A stretch of 64,000 nucleotides of DNA from Agrobacterium salinitolerans (GTDB taxonomy: Bacteria > Pseudomonadota > Alphaproteobacteria > Rhizobiales > Rhizobiaceae), in NCBI RefSeq assembly GCF_002008225.1, contig NZ_MRDH01000027.1:124001-188000 (forward strand), given 5' to 3'. The notes beneath the pieces were generated by a model, which saw only the letters and a program-made list of their open reading frames with translations, did not search any database and was not told the origin of the DNA. How positions within the stretch are numbered: the first letter of the stretch is position 1; each line of letters starts with the position of its first letter. Shown here piece by piece: positions 26,154-35,214 of this stretch. The translations under genes were made by a program, and so were the position numbers.

Positions 26154-27467
26154 GTGAATATTATGGCAAATGGTCCCGCCACCGCGCCGGATCAGAAAAC
26201 CCGTTTGAAATCCATCATCGGCGGATCGGCGGGCAATCTCGTCGAATGGTACGACTGGTATGTCTATTCGGCCTTCACCCTTTATTTTGCGCCGGTGTTT
26301 TTCCCTTCCGGGAACCAGACCGCCGAGCTTCTGAGCGCAGCCGCCGTTTTCGCAGTCGGATTTCTGATGCGGCCCATCGGGGCCTGGTTCATGGGCACCT
26401 ATGCCGACCGCAAGGGCCGCAAGGCCGGCCTGACCTTATCTGTCACGCTGATGTGTCTCGGTTCGCTGCTGATCGCGATTACGCCCGGCCACGAGGCGAT
26501 CGGCATTGCCGCGCCGGCCATTCTGGTTTTCGCAAGGCTTCTGCAGGGTATCAGCGTCGGCGGTGAATATGGCGCGAGCGCGACCTATCTCAGCGAAATG
26601 GCCGGCAAGAATCGCCGTGGTTTCTTCTCCAGTTTCCAGTATGTGACGCTCATTTCCGGTCAGCTTCTGGCGCTTGCGGTGCTTCTGGTGTTGCAGCGGG
26701 TCCTGACGCCGGAACAACTCGGCTCCTGGGGCTGGCGCATTCCCTTCTTCATCGGCGGCCTTCTGGCGATTGCGGTATTTTATATCCGCCGCGGCCTTGT
26801 CGAGACGCAGTCCTTCGAAAATGCCAAGACCGGTGCTGTCGACAAGCCGAAGTCCAGCGGATGGGCGCTGTTCAAGCACTATCCAAGGGAAGCGCTGATG
26901 GTTATGGCGCTCACCTCCGGCGGCACGCTCGCTTTTTACGCCTATACGACCTATCTGCAGAAATTCCTCGTCAACACTTCCGGCTTCAGCAAGGAAAGTG
27001 CGACGGAAATCACCACGGCGGCGCTCTTCGTCTTCATGCTGTGCCAACCGCTCGCCGGCGCGCTGTCCGACAAGATCGGCCGCAAGCCGCTGATGGTGGG
27101 CTTCGGCATTCTCGGAACGCTGTGCACCTATGCGATCTTCAGCACGCTTTCGACGACGACCGATCCCATCATGGCTTTCGCCCTCGTTCTGGTCGGTCTG
27201 TTGATCGTTACCGGCTATACTTCCATCAATGCGGTGGTGAAGGCGGAAATGTTCCCTGCCCATATCCGCGCGCTTGGCGTGGCTCTCCCCTATGCGCTGG
27301 CGAACACCATATTCGGCGGAACGGCGGAATTCGTGGCCCTGAAGTTCAAGCAAATCGGCCACGAAAGCTGGTTCTTCTGGTATGTGACGATCATGATCGC
27401 TCTGTCGCTGGTGGTTTATGTGAAGATGCGCGACACGCGCGATCACAGCCATATTCACGAGGATTGA
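26154..27467 (+). CDS. MFS transporter, metabolite:H+ symporter (KgtP-like)
   Basis: 437 residues with about 12 membrane segments. The N-terminal motif GGSAGNLVEWYDWYVYS and the loop YADRKGRKAGL are characteristic of the MHS group (alpha-ketoglutarate, citrate, shikimate and related permeases); GLLQGISVGGEYGAS-type sequence follows. GTG 26154 is favoured, because GGAG is 7 bases upstream; ATG 26163 is an alternative. It probably imports an organic acid by proton symport. The exact substrate cannot be read. A strong hairpin follows the stop. Confidence 0.85.
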   Translation: MNIMANGPATAPDQKTRLKSIIGGSAGNLVEWYDWYVYSAFTLYFAPVFFPSGNQTAELLSAAAVFAVGFLMRPIGAWFMGTYADRKGRKAGLTLSVTLMCLGSLLIAITPGHEAIGIAAPAILVFARLLQGISVGGEYGASATYLSEMAGKNRRGFFSSFQYVTLISGQLLALAVLLVLQRVLTPEQLGSWGWRIPFFIGGLLAIAVFYIRRGLVETQSFENAKTGAVDKPKSSGWALFKHYPREALMVMALTSGGTLAFYAYTTYLQKFLVNTSGFSKESATEITTAALFVFMLCQPLAGALSDKIGRKPLMVGFGILGTLCTYAIFSTLSTTTDPIMAFALVLVGLLIVTGYTSINAVVKAEMFPAHIRALGVALPYALANTIFGGTAEFVALKFKQIGHESWFFWYVTIMIALSLVVYVKMRDTRDHSHIHED

Positions 27468-27491
27468 GCGACCCGCATCCAGACCGGCAAA

Positions 27492-27523
27492 AGTCCCGCC
27501 CTTCCGGCGGGGCTTGTTCTTTT
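27492..27523 (+). terminator. Terminator between MFS transporter and sensor kinase genes
   Basis: AGTCCCGCC-CTTCC-GGCGGGGCT stem (27492-27514) is followed by a T-rich tail TGTTCTTTT and preceded by AAAA. It can serve the plus-strand transporter gene and, on the other strand, the convergent kinase gene. Confidence 0.75.
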
Positions 27524-27529
27524 CTGCAG

Positions 27530-28867
27530 TCAGGCGGGTTCGACAGGAAGGACGATACGGGCCTCAAAACCATCCTGCCGGCCCGGCGCCGGAGAGGAAA
27601 GCAGCAGCTTTCCGCCGGCTTGCTCCACGAGGCTTTTGACGATGGCCAGACCAAGCCCGGTTCCGTCCGCCGTGGTCTGGCCCCTGGTAAAACGCGTCGT
27701 CAGCTTGGGTAATAGCCCCCCATCGATAGCCGCCCCGGAGTTGACGATGTGGATCGTGCCGTCTGCTTCGGCGATGACCTGCACCGGGCTTTCCGCCGGA
27801 CTGTGGATCAGCGCGTTTTCGAGAAGGTTGCGAATGATGATGCCGAAGGCATCCGCGCCGATCCTGCAGGGTAAACCGCCGTCGCGGCGATTGTTGAAAC
27901 GGATGCGCGACGTTCCGATTGTCGTTCTGCTCATGTCATCGATCACGAGTTCGAGCACGGGGATGACGTCGCTCGTTTTATCGGTGACCCCGATCTTTGC
28001 TTCAGCGCGCGACATCTGAAGCAGTTTTTCGGCCAGGTGGGCGAGATGCTGCAGGGATTTTTCGATGTTCTCCACACGCGGCGCAAGCTCCGGCGGAATG
28101 TCGGCATGCAGCCGCTGCGCCTGCGCCAGCGCGCCGGCAATCGGCGTGCGCAATTCATGGGCGCTGTTGGCGGTGAATTCCCGTTCCGCCTCGATTGCCG
28201 ATCGCAATCGTCCGAGCAGCAGATTGACCGAACGGGCAATGGGATGCAGTTCTCCCGGAAATGGTTGCGTCGGCAGCGGCGCGAGATTGCCGCCGTCCTT
28301 TTTGCCGATATCGTCGCGCAGGGTCTGTATCGGTCGCAGCGTTCTGCGCACCACCACAATGACGGCAAAAATGCTGGCGGGAATGAGGATGAGAACGGGG
28401 AGAAGCAGCGCGGCGCCCGCCTCTTCGATCGCCTCGCGGCGATTGGCGAAGGCGTCGGCGACCTGCAGGAAATAATTGTCGTCCGGCGAAGCGATCGTGA
28501 AGATACGTTGCGACGATGTCTCTGAAAAACCGGGATCGAGCGGTACCTCGAAAGGTTCCGTCGAACTGTCATGTGAATGCAGCACGACTTGCCCTTCACG
28601 GTCGCGAACCTGGTAGGTCAGATATTCCGCCCCTTCCGCCGACTTGTTGAGTTTCTGCGAGGCGGGCGCGGTATTGTTTTCGCGAAGATCGTCCAGCAAA
28701 AGCGGCAGAAGCCTTTCTGAGGTTTCCTCAAGGCCCGCGTCGAAAATCTCGGCGAACTCATCCTGCATCACCATGACGCCCAGCGCGCAGGCAAGTAGCC
28801 AGGATATGGCGACAACGCTGGTCAGCGCCGTCACGAGCTTGCGGGTCATGCTGGTCGGTCTGGCCAT
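27530..28867 (-). CDS. Sensor histidine kinase (PmrB/QseC-like)
   Basis: 445 residues from ATG 28867. Two membrane segments (about 9-33 and 150-175) enclose a periplasmic sensor loop. HAMP, HisKA with FTANSAHELRTPIAGAL (phosphorylated His) and HATPase with NLLENALIHSP and DGTGLGLAIV follow. It lies 22 bases after an OmpR-type regulator and downstream of eptA, the order seen in pmrCAB operons. It is therefore likely to control lipid A modification in response to envelope signals. A PmrB-like acidic metal-sensing motif is not obvious, so the signal is unknown. Confidence 0.9.
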   Translation of the reverse strand: MARPTSMTRKLVTALTSVVAISWLLACALGVMVMQDEFAEIFDAGLEETSERLLPLLLDDLRENNTAPASQKLNKSAEGAEYLTYQVRDREGQVVLHSHDSSTEPFEVPLDPGFSETSSQRIFTIASPDDNYFLQVADAFANRREAIEEAGAALLLPVLILIPASIFAVIVVVRRTLRPIQTLRDDIGKKDGGNLAPLPTQPFPGELHPIARSVNLLLGRLRSAIEAEREFTANSAHELRTPIAGALAQAQRLHADIPPELAPRVENIEKSLQHLAHLAEKLLQMSRAEAKIGVTDKTSDVIPVLELVIDDMSRTTIGTSRIRFNNRRDGGLPCRIGADAFGIIIRNLLENALIHSPAESPVQVIAEADGTIHIVNSGAAIDGGLLPKLTTRFTRGQTTADGTGLGLAIVKSLVEQAGGKLLLSSPAPGRQDGFEARIVLPVEPA

Positions 28868-28889
28868 TTCTGCCTGCTTGCAATTCTGA

Positions 28890-29543
28890 CTATCTGATGG
28901 TGTAGCCGACGCCGCGCACGGTCTCGACGCGGTCATGGCCGATTTTCTTGCGCAGCCGGCTGATATAGACCTCGACCGTGTTGCTTTCTATTTCCGCGCC
29001 GAATTCATAAAGCGTGTCGTGCAATTGCGCTTTGGAAACGACGGCGCCAGGATGTTCGACGAGTTTCTCCAGCACGGCCCATTCCCGGGCGCTCAGCGTC
29101 TGCGCAGTCCCATCGACCGTGATGTTGCGCGCCACCTGATTGATCTCGATGCCGGGCAGGCGGATGACGGGAGCAGAACGCCCTTCGTAACGGCGCGAGA
29201 CGGCCAGCATGCGGGCCGAAAGCTCGTTGAGATCGAAAGGCTTGACCAGATAATCGTCCGCACCGGCGTTCAGTCCGGCAATGCGGTCGGAGACCTGGTC
29301 GTGGGCCGTCAGAATGATGACCGGCGTCGCGTCATCGCGCTGGCGCAGGCCTTGCAGAAGGGTGATGCCCTCGCCGTCCGGCAGGCGCATGTCGAGCAGG
29401 ATGAGGCCGTAACCCATCGTCAGCGTCGCGGCCATGGCGTCACCCAGCGTCTTGAACCAGTCGACAGCATGACCCGCCGCTGCGACATGGTCCCGCAGCG
29501 CTTCGCCCAGCACATGATCGTCTTCAACAAGCAGAACCCGCAA
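28890..29543 (-). CDS. OmpR-family response regulator (PmrA-like)
   Basis: 217 residues. The receiver domain (1-115) has [22 protein letters not shown] with the phospho-acceptor Asp, and the conserved Thr and Lys in LTAHD and YLVKPF. The C-terminal winged helix (about 125-217) contains LSAREWAVLEKLVEHPG and SNTVEVYISRLRKKIG. It is the second gene of the eptA-regulator-kinase operon and presumably activates eptA after phosphorylation by the kinase encoded just downstream. Confidence 0.93.
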   Translation of the reverse strand: MRVLLVEDDHVLGEALRDHVAAAGHAVDWFKTLGDAMAATLTMGYGLILLDMRLPDGEGITLLQGLRQRDDATPVIILTAHDQVSDRIAGLNAGADDYLVKPFDLNELSARMLAVSRRYEGRSAPVIRLPGIEINQVARNITVDGTAQTLSAREWAVLEKLVEHPGAVVSKAQLHDTLYEFGAEIESNTVEVYISRLRKKIGHDRVETVRGVGYTIR

Positions 29544-29608
29544 GACAGCTCCCTCTATCGCTTCGTCTTGCGTATCTCTTTCTCCGGATAAGCGTCAAGC
29601 ACAGTGTT

Positions 29609-31276
29609 TCAGCTGTTCTGACGCTGGGTGCAGCCACCGAACACATCGAGCGATGGATCGTAGACCGATGTGGAGACATTCATCATGCCGAGGATGCTGT
29701 GGAAATAATTGTCGTGCGAGCGCCCGCCCTCCGCCGCGGTTTTTGCGAGGCAGGCTTTGTTGAGCCCCATGGATTTGGCAAAATCGTCATCGAACCAGAC
29801 GAGAAACGGCACATGGGTCTGCTGGTCGGGCGCCAGCAGATACGGCGCGCCATGCAGGTAGACGCCGCTCTCGCCAAGCGATTCGCCGTGGTCCGATGCA
29901 TAGATCATGCTCGTCGCCAGCCTGTCGGAACGGGCCTTCAGCTTGTCGATCACGGTCGAGAGGAAATGGTCGGTGTAAAGAAGCGTGTTGTCGTAGGAAT
30001 TGACGATCTCCGCGTCGGAGCAGTTGCCAAGCTCGGCCGTGCGGCAATCCGGGGTGAATTTGCGGAATTCGTCGGTATAACGCAGATAATAGGTCGGCCC
30101 GTGGCTGCCCATCTGGTGCAGCACGATCACGCTGTCTCTGGTAACGTTATTGAGCCAGGAATCGAGCTTGTCGAAGAAGATATCGTCGCGGCATTCTCCG
30201 CCAGTGCAGAAGCGGCTGTCATTGGTCGAGGGCAGATCAAAATAAGGGATACGGTCAGCCACGTTCTTGCTGCCGGTATTGTTGTCCAGCCATGTGGCGC
30301 TGACACCGGCATGGACGAGAACATCCATGACGTTTTCATTGGCGAGCGCCTTGTTGTGGCTATATTGCGAACGCGGGAACTTCGAGAACATGCAGGGAAT
30401 GGAAATCGCCGTCGCGGTGCCGCAACTGGTCGTGTTTGGAAAATAAATCACGCCGCGTTTTGCGAGTTCGGGATTGGTCTCGCGCCCATAACCGTTCAGG
30501 GAAAAGTTCGCGGCCCGCGCGGTCTCGCCCGCCACGATGACGGTGATGCGGGGTTTGCGGACGCCGCCCAATGAAGGCAGGATTTTCGCATCCCTGCCGA
30601 CCGGGCTGACCTGAATATCGACTTCCTTGCCGGCCAGCGTGAAATAATGAATGGCCGACATGATCGGCGACAGGGGATTGACGCTTTTGACAATGTCCTT
30701 GTGCTGGCGCACGGCGGTGGTGAAGGTCTTGGAATTGGCGAAGCTGATGATGCCGGCGATGGTAAGACAGATCAGGATGCTGATCGTGTTCCATAAAAGC
30801 TTGTCGAGAATCGTCCGGTGCCGCACACGCACGGCGACGATGAGGAGGGACGGCACCAGTCCGTAAATCGCCATGTGCCAGAGAAAGCCGGGCGTGATCA
30901 GATTGCCGGCTTCCGCCTGTGTCGTCTCCATGGCGTTGCGGATCATATCGCTGTCGATGACGATGCCGTAGCGATCCATGAACCAGGAAGCGGCCGCCGC
31001 CGCGAAGATCAGGAAGATCAAGAACGGCTTGATGAGATATTTGGCGGAAAAAATAATGATTAGCGCGCCGAAAAGGGCGGCCATGGCGCCATAAAGCGCG
31101 ACGATGGCGACCGGATAGGCTGAAAGATAGGTGTGAACCTTCGACCAGAATGTCCGGTTCGTGAAAAACAGCAGATAGGCCGCCGTCAGCAGGCTGAGCG
31201 GCACGCTGCCGATTTCCGGACGATATGTTACTGTTCCCGTCGCTTTCGCGGTAAAAAGAGCCACTGTCAGATCCAC
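29609..31276 (-). CDS. eptA: Lipid A phosphoethanolamine transferase
   Basis: 555 residues. Five N-terminal membrane segments (to about residue 180) anchor a periplasmic sulfatase-fold domain. Catalytic features are VAGETARAANFSLNGYGR with metal ligand E251, NTTSCGTATA with nucleophile T287, and the later SDHGESLGESGVYLHGAPY metal ligands. It transfers phosphoethanolamine from phosphatidylethanolamine to lipid A, lowering negative charge and polymyxin sensitivity. It is first in an operon with a two-component system, as pmrC is in enterics. The 170 bases upstream hold its promoter; I could not identify a PmrA box. Confidence 0.92.
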   Translation of the reverse strand: MDLTVALFTAKATGTVTYRPEIGSVPLSLLTAAYLLFFTNRTFWSKVHTYLSAYPVAIVALYGAMAALFGALIIIFSAKYLIKPFLIFLIFAAAAASWFMDRYGIVIDSDMIRNAMETTQAEAGNLITPGFLWHMAIYGLVPSLLIVAVRVRHRTILDKLLWNTISILICLTIAGIISFANSKTFTTAVRQHKDIVKSVNPLSPIMSAIHYFTLAGKEVDIQVSPVGRDAKILPSLGGVRKPRITVIVAGETARAANFSLNGYGRETNPELAKRGVIYFPNTTSCGTATAISIPCMFSKFPRSQYSHNKALANENVMDVLVHAGVSATWLDNNTGSKNVADRIPYFDLPSTNDSRFCTGGECRDDIFFDKLDSWLNNVTRDSVIVLHQMGSHGPTYYLRYTDEFRKFTPDCRTAELGNCSDAEIVNSYDNTLLYTDHFLSTVIDKLKARSDRLATSMIYASDHGESLGESGVYLHGAPYLLAPDQQTHVPFLVWFDDDFAKSMGLNKACLAKTAAEGGRSHDNYFHSILGMMNVSTSVYDPSLDVFGGCTQRQNS

Positions 31277-31446
31277 CAGATTTACAATAGGCCGGCGGCA
31301 ACGGAGACGGGGCGAAAACGCCTCCGGAAAGGCTGCCGCATGGGCCGACCAATGGCGGATGCGTCATTTTGCTGACATCAACCTGAAAGCTTGTCATGAA
31401 AGTGTCACTCTCCGTGGTGGCCGTTTGGCGGATGACGATAGAGCCC

Positions 31447-31710
31447 TTAATTGAGGCCCACGATGCCTGTGGCGGTGGTGCGCGTTGCAAATATGCGTGT
31501 GGCCCTGACCGGCAGCAGGCTGCCTGCGGGCAGGTTCTGGAAGGTCACCGTCGCTCCGGAAAGCAGGGTCAGGCAGAGATGGCCGCCATTGCCCACATAG
31601 ATGGCGCGGGTGGGGGAAGGAAGCGGGCTCGTATCGTCCGGAACCACATCGAAAGCGTGGGATGCCGGGGATTCGAGGCCGGCGGCGTGGTGTTCGTAAG
31701 TCTCAGCCAT
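31447..31710 (-). CDS. GTA/phage head-spike base-like protein (RCAP_rcc01079 family)
   Basis: 87 residues from ATG 31710, with GGGAGACAGC upstream. The sequence AIYVGNGGHLCLTLLSGATV followed by FQNLPAGSLLPVRATRIFAT matches the small beta-rich spike base family named after the Rhodobacter gene transfer agent head-spike gene. No signal peptide is visible. It stands alone between eptA and a LysR gene, with no other phage or GTA structural gene in the window. It may be an outlying spike component made for a GTA or prophage elsewhere. Confidence 0.7.
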   Translation of the reverse strand: MAETYEHHAAGLESPASHAFDVVPDDTSPLPSPTRAIYVGNGGHLCLTLLSGATVTFQNLPAGSLLPVRATRIFATRTTATGIVGLN

Positions 31711-31954
31711 TGCTGTCTCCCGTGAATCGAAATCTGGCGCGATTATGGGATGCGCTGCGGCCATGGGGAAAAGCGGGTACAGGAAATATCCGGAGAGGAT
31801 TTCGGTCTCGTCTTGGGCCTGCCCGCAAGAGCGTCATTCTTTTCGCAATTTCATGGCGTTACGCCGCCCCCGCCTTTTGCCGCCAATGCGGCGCAAACGG
31901 ATGATGACGGATTTTTCCTCCACGGGATCGACAGGCGGGCGGATGCTGCCCGCT

Positions 31955-32866
31955 TCAATTGCGCATGTGGAGAATGAAGGCCCTGACGGCGGGAGAGGCT
32001 TCCGTTTTCCGGTGGGCGATGGCGAGGTCCGAGGTCGTGGAACTGGCGGCAAGCGGCAGGTAGCGCACACCGGGCAACCTCAGGCAATTAAGCGAGCGCG
32101 GCACCAGCGCGACGCCGAGGCCGATGGCCACCATGCTGGCGATCGTGGTGTAGTCCCTGCCTTCCGGGGTGATCGCCGGCTGGAACCCGGCTTCATTGCA
32201 GGCCTCTATCGTATTGTAGTGAAACCCGACATCCGGCGGCTGTCGCGGGGTAATGAAGGTCTCGCCGGCAAGGTTTTTCAGATCGACCTGCAGCGCAAAG
32301 GCCAGGGGATGGTTTTCAGGAAGCGCGGCCATCAGCGGTTCGCGCAGCACCACATGGGTCGTCACACCTTCCGGAACAGGCGCGGGCGGGCGGATGAAGG
32401 CGAAATCCAGATTGCCGTCGGCAATCTTGGCCAGTTGCAGCCGCATCTCCATCTCGATCAATTGCATCTCCACATCGGGATGGGAAGCACGGAAACCGGC
32501 GATGGACCGGATCATCTGGCCGGAATAGGCGGCCGAGGCGACATAACCGATGGAAATGCGCCCGGTTTCGCCGCGGTCGACGCGTTTGAGCGCCGCAAGC
32601 GTCGCCTCGGCATTGGCGAGGATCTTCCGGGCGTCTTCATAGAGAAGCTGCCCGGGCGTGGTCAGCTTCACCGAGCGGCGCGTTCGGTCGAGAAGCGGCA
32701 TGCCGACAATCTGTTCGAGCGCCATGATCTGCTGGCTCAAGCCCGGCTGGGCGATGCCGAGGCGGGCGGCGGCGCGCTCGAAATTGCGCTCATCTACCAG
32801 CGTGGTGAAATAGCGCAGGTGGCGTAATTCGAATGTCTCCGCCCGGCTTGCCGGTTTCCTGCCCAT
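31955..32866 (-). CDS. LysR-family transcriptional regulator
   Basis: 303 residues from ATG 32866, preceded by GGGAAAGG. The N-terminal HTH is FELRHLRYFTTLVDERNFER, AARLGIAQPGLSQQIMALEQ; the C-terminal two-lobed effector domain (about 100-295) resembles the BenM/CatM group that often senses aromatic acids. It is divergent from the TonB-dependent receptor, sharing a 172-base promoter region, so it may regulate that gene or another target. An alternative start at 32902 adds 12 residues. Confidence 0.9.
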   Translation of the reverse strand: MGRKPASRAETFELRHLRYFTTLVDERNFERAAARLGIAQPGLSQQIMALEQIVGMPLLDRTRRSVKLTTPGQLLYEDARKILANAEATLAALKRVDRGETGRISIGYVASAAYSGQMIRSIAGFRASHPDVEMQLIEMEMRLQLAKIADGNLDFAFIRPPAPVPEGVTTHVVLREPLMAALPENHPLAFALQVDLKNLAGETFITPRQPPDVGFHYNTIEACNEAGFQPAITPEGRDYTTIASMVAIGLGVALVPRSLNCLRLPGVRYLPLAASSTTSDLAIAHRKTEASPAVRAFILHMRN

Positions 32867-33038
32867 CGTCACGGCCTTTCCCGGCAGATTTGAATAATTC
32901 AAAGCTATTATCGATGTGAGTTTTCATAATCAATAGTTCTGAAAAAAACCGGCTGCGCTTATTGGATCACAATCCGTCCCTTGCGTAATAAGATGACTTA
33001 AATTCTCCAGAAAATACCGTCTTGTGGTGGCGCGGGTG

Positions 33039-35186
33039 ATGAAGGGTCTTGGCGTGCAGGGAAAAACCAAACACATTTCCATTCTGGCTGGCGGTTGCGC
33101 CGTCATCGCTCATGCGGCGTTTTTTGCCCCGGCTTCCGCCTTTGCGCAGGAGGCCGGTACGACGGTGCTGCAGACCATCACAGTGGACAGCGCCAAAAAT
33201 CAGGACCCCAAGGCTCCGGTGAAAGGCTATGTGGCGAAAACGAGCGCCAGCGCCACCAAGACGGGGCGATCCCTGATCGAGACGCCGCAATCCGTCTCCG
33301 TCATCACCAAGGACCAGATGGATGTGCAGAACGTCCGCACTCTCGGCGAGGCGTTGAACTATGTTCCCGGTGTGGTTGCGCAGCCGTTCGGCGCCGATCC
33401 GCGTTTCGATGCGCCGCGTATCCGCGGCTTTCAGGGGAACCAGTTGCAGTTTCTAAACGGTCTGCGGTTGATGCGCACGGCCGGTGCGCCGTCCTATGAA
33501 GTTTATGGTCTGGAGCGGGTGGAAGTCATTCGCGGGCCGGCCTCGGTGCTTTATGGTCAGGGCAATCCCGGTGGCCTCATCAATCTCATCAGCAAACGGC
33601 CGATCTTCGAGCGTTTCGGCGAAGTGGGGGCGCAGATCGGCAGCTTCGACTATTACCAGTCGATGTTCGATATCGGTGGACCGGTCGCGGGCACCGACAG
33701 TTTCGCCTATCGCCTGACAGGTCTTGCGCGCAACGCCCACCTTCAGACGGACAATCTGCAGAACGACCGCTATTTCATCGCACCGGCGCTCACCTGGCAG
33801 CCGGACGAGGATACGAAGCTGACGGTTCTTGCCTCCTATCAGCATGACAATCCGAGTTCGCCCTCCGGCCTGCCGGCGGCGCTGACCTATCTCAGACCCG
33901 GCAATATGCTGGACCGCAGCTTTTATGTCGGCGATCCGTCCTTCGATACGTCGAACCGTAAATTCACCAATATCGGCTATGAGTTCGAGCACCGTTTCGA
34001 CGAGACCTTCACCTTCCGGCAGAATGCTCGTTATTCCAATTTCGACTGGTCCTACCGCGCGCTCGGCATGTCGTCGGCCAACGGCGGCATGATCGGCAAT
34101 CTCATCCGTCGCAATGCGACGTTCCAGGACGAGCTGCTGAACACCTTCAACATCGACAACAGCCTGCAAGCGGATTTCTCCACGGGGCCAATCGACCACA
34201 CCCTGCTTGTCGGGCTGGACTACCGTTATTTCGACAATAACGTCAAAACCGAGTTCTGGGCCGCGACGCCGCTCAATCCCGTCAATCCGGTCTATGGCGG
34301 GCCGATCAGCCTCACGTCGCGCACGCTCTATGCCGATGTGAAGACGGATATTTCCCAGATCGGCCTTTATGCGCAGGACGAGATGGCCTTCGAGAACTGG
34401 CGGGTCACCGCTGGCTTGCGGCAGGACTGGGCAAGCACCAGCGGCACGACCTTCAACGGCGCCACCTACCGCTCGCTCGACAAGGACGATAACAAGCTGA
34501 CCGGCCGCGTCGGCGTCAGCTATCTGTTCGATGGCGGCATCGCGCCCTATGTCAGCTATGCGACCTCCTTCGAACCGGTGCCGCAGCCGGCTGTCGGCGA
34601 CGCGCCGAAACCGACCACCGGCGAACAATGGGAAGCGGGCGTCAAATACCAGCCCGAGGGTTTCGATGGGTTCTTCTCCGCCGCGGTCTACGATCTGACA
34701 CAGAAAAACGTCACGACGACTGTGGGCGGCGTGACGCAGCAGATGGACGAGGCGCATGTGAAAGGCCTTGAACTCGAGGGTGTCGCAAGCCTTGCCGACG
34801 GGCTCGACCTGCGCGCGGCCTATACCTACATGGACAGCGAGGTCTCCGGCCGTGTGAATAACGGTAAGGAGTTGGACAGCACGCCCCGGCACGCCGCAAG
34901 CCTCTGGCTGGATTACACTTTCCCGGAAGATACCGCCCTTGAGGGTTTCGGCATCGGCGGCGGTGTGCGTTATGTCGGAAAACGCTATGGCGATGCCGCC
35001 AATACCTTCGAGATGAAGGGCCTCGCCCTGCTCGATCTCGGCGTGCATTACGAGAAGAACGGCTACCGCGCCTCGCTTCAGGTGCAAAACTTGACTGATA
35101 AAGAATATATTTCTAGTTGCTCCACTTTCGGATGTTATTACGGTGACGGAAGAACGGTTATGGGCAAGCTGACCTATCGTTGGTGA
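33039..35186 (+). CDS. TonB-dependent siderophore receptor (FhuA/FoxA type)
   Basis: 715 residues from ATG 33039. A signal peptide ends near ASAFAQ, followed by a TonB-box region, the plug domain (SLIETPQSVSVITKDQM, PRIRGFQGNQLQFLNGLRL, ERVEVIRGPASVLYGQGNPGG) and a 22-strand outer-membrane barrel ending with the aromatic RW. The SCSTFGCYYGDGRTV segment near the end is typical of ferric-hydroxamate receptors. It is first in a cluster with fhuD-, fhuB- and fhuC-like genes, so it probably imports ferrichrome- or ferrioxamine-type siderophores. Iron-dependent repression is expected, but no clear operator was identified. Confidence 0.93.
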   Translation: MKGLGVQGKTKHISILAGGCAVIAHAAFFAPASAFAQEAGTTVLQTITVDSAKNQDPKAPVKGYVAKTSASATKTGRSLIETPQSVSVITKDQMDVQNVRTLGEALNYVPGVVAQPFGADPRFDAPRIRGFQGNQLQFLNGLRLMRTAGAPSYEVYGLERVEVIRGPASVLYGQGNPGGLINLISKRPIFERFGEVGAQIGSFDYYQSMFDIGGPVAGTDSFAYRLTGLARNAHLQTDNLQNDRYFIAPALTWQPDEDTKLTVLASYQHDNPSSPSGLPAALTYLRPGNMLDRSFYVGDPSFDTSNRKFTNIGYEFEHRFDETFTFRQNARYSNFDWSYRALGMSSANGGMIGNLIRRNATFQDELLNTFNIDNSLQADFSTGPIDHTLLVGLDYRYFDNNVKTEFWAATPLNPVNPVYGGPISLTSRTLYADVKTDISQIGLYAQDEMAFENWRVTAGLRQDWASTSGTTFNGATYRSLDKDDNKLTGRVGVSYLFDGGIAPYVSYATSFEPVPQPAVGDAPKPTTGEQWEAGVKYQPEGFDGFFSAAVYDLTQKNVTTTVGGVTQQMDEAHVKGLELEGVASLADGLDLRAAYTYMDSEVSGRVNNGKELDSTPRHAASLWLDYTFPEDTALEGFGIGGGVRYVGKRYGDAANTFEMKGLALLDLGVHYEKNGYRASLQVQNLTDKEYISSCSTFGCYYGDGRTVMGKLTYRW

Positions 35187-35214
35187 CGCCATATCAAAGT
35201 GAAGCAGTAGGGGC

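Noticed and set aside
32994..33008. Possible iron-responsive operator (TGA-N9-TCC) before the TonB receptor
   Set aside because: It misses the TGA-N9-TCA pattern by one base and such short words are common by chance.
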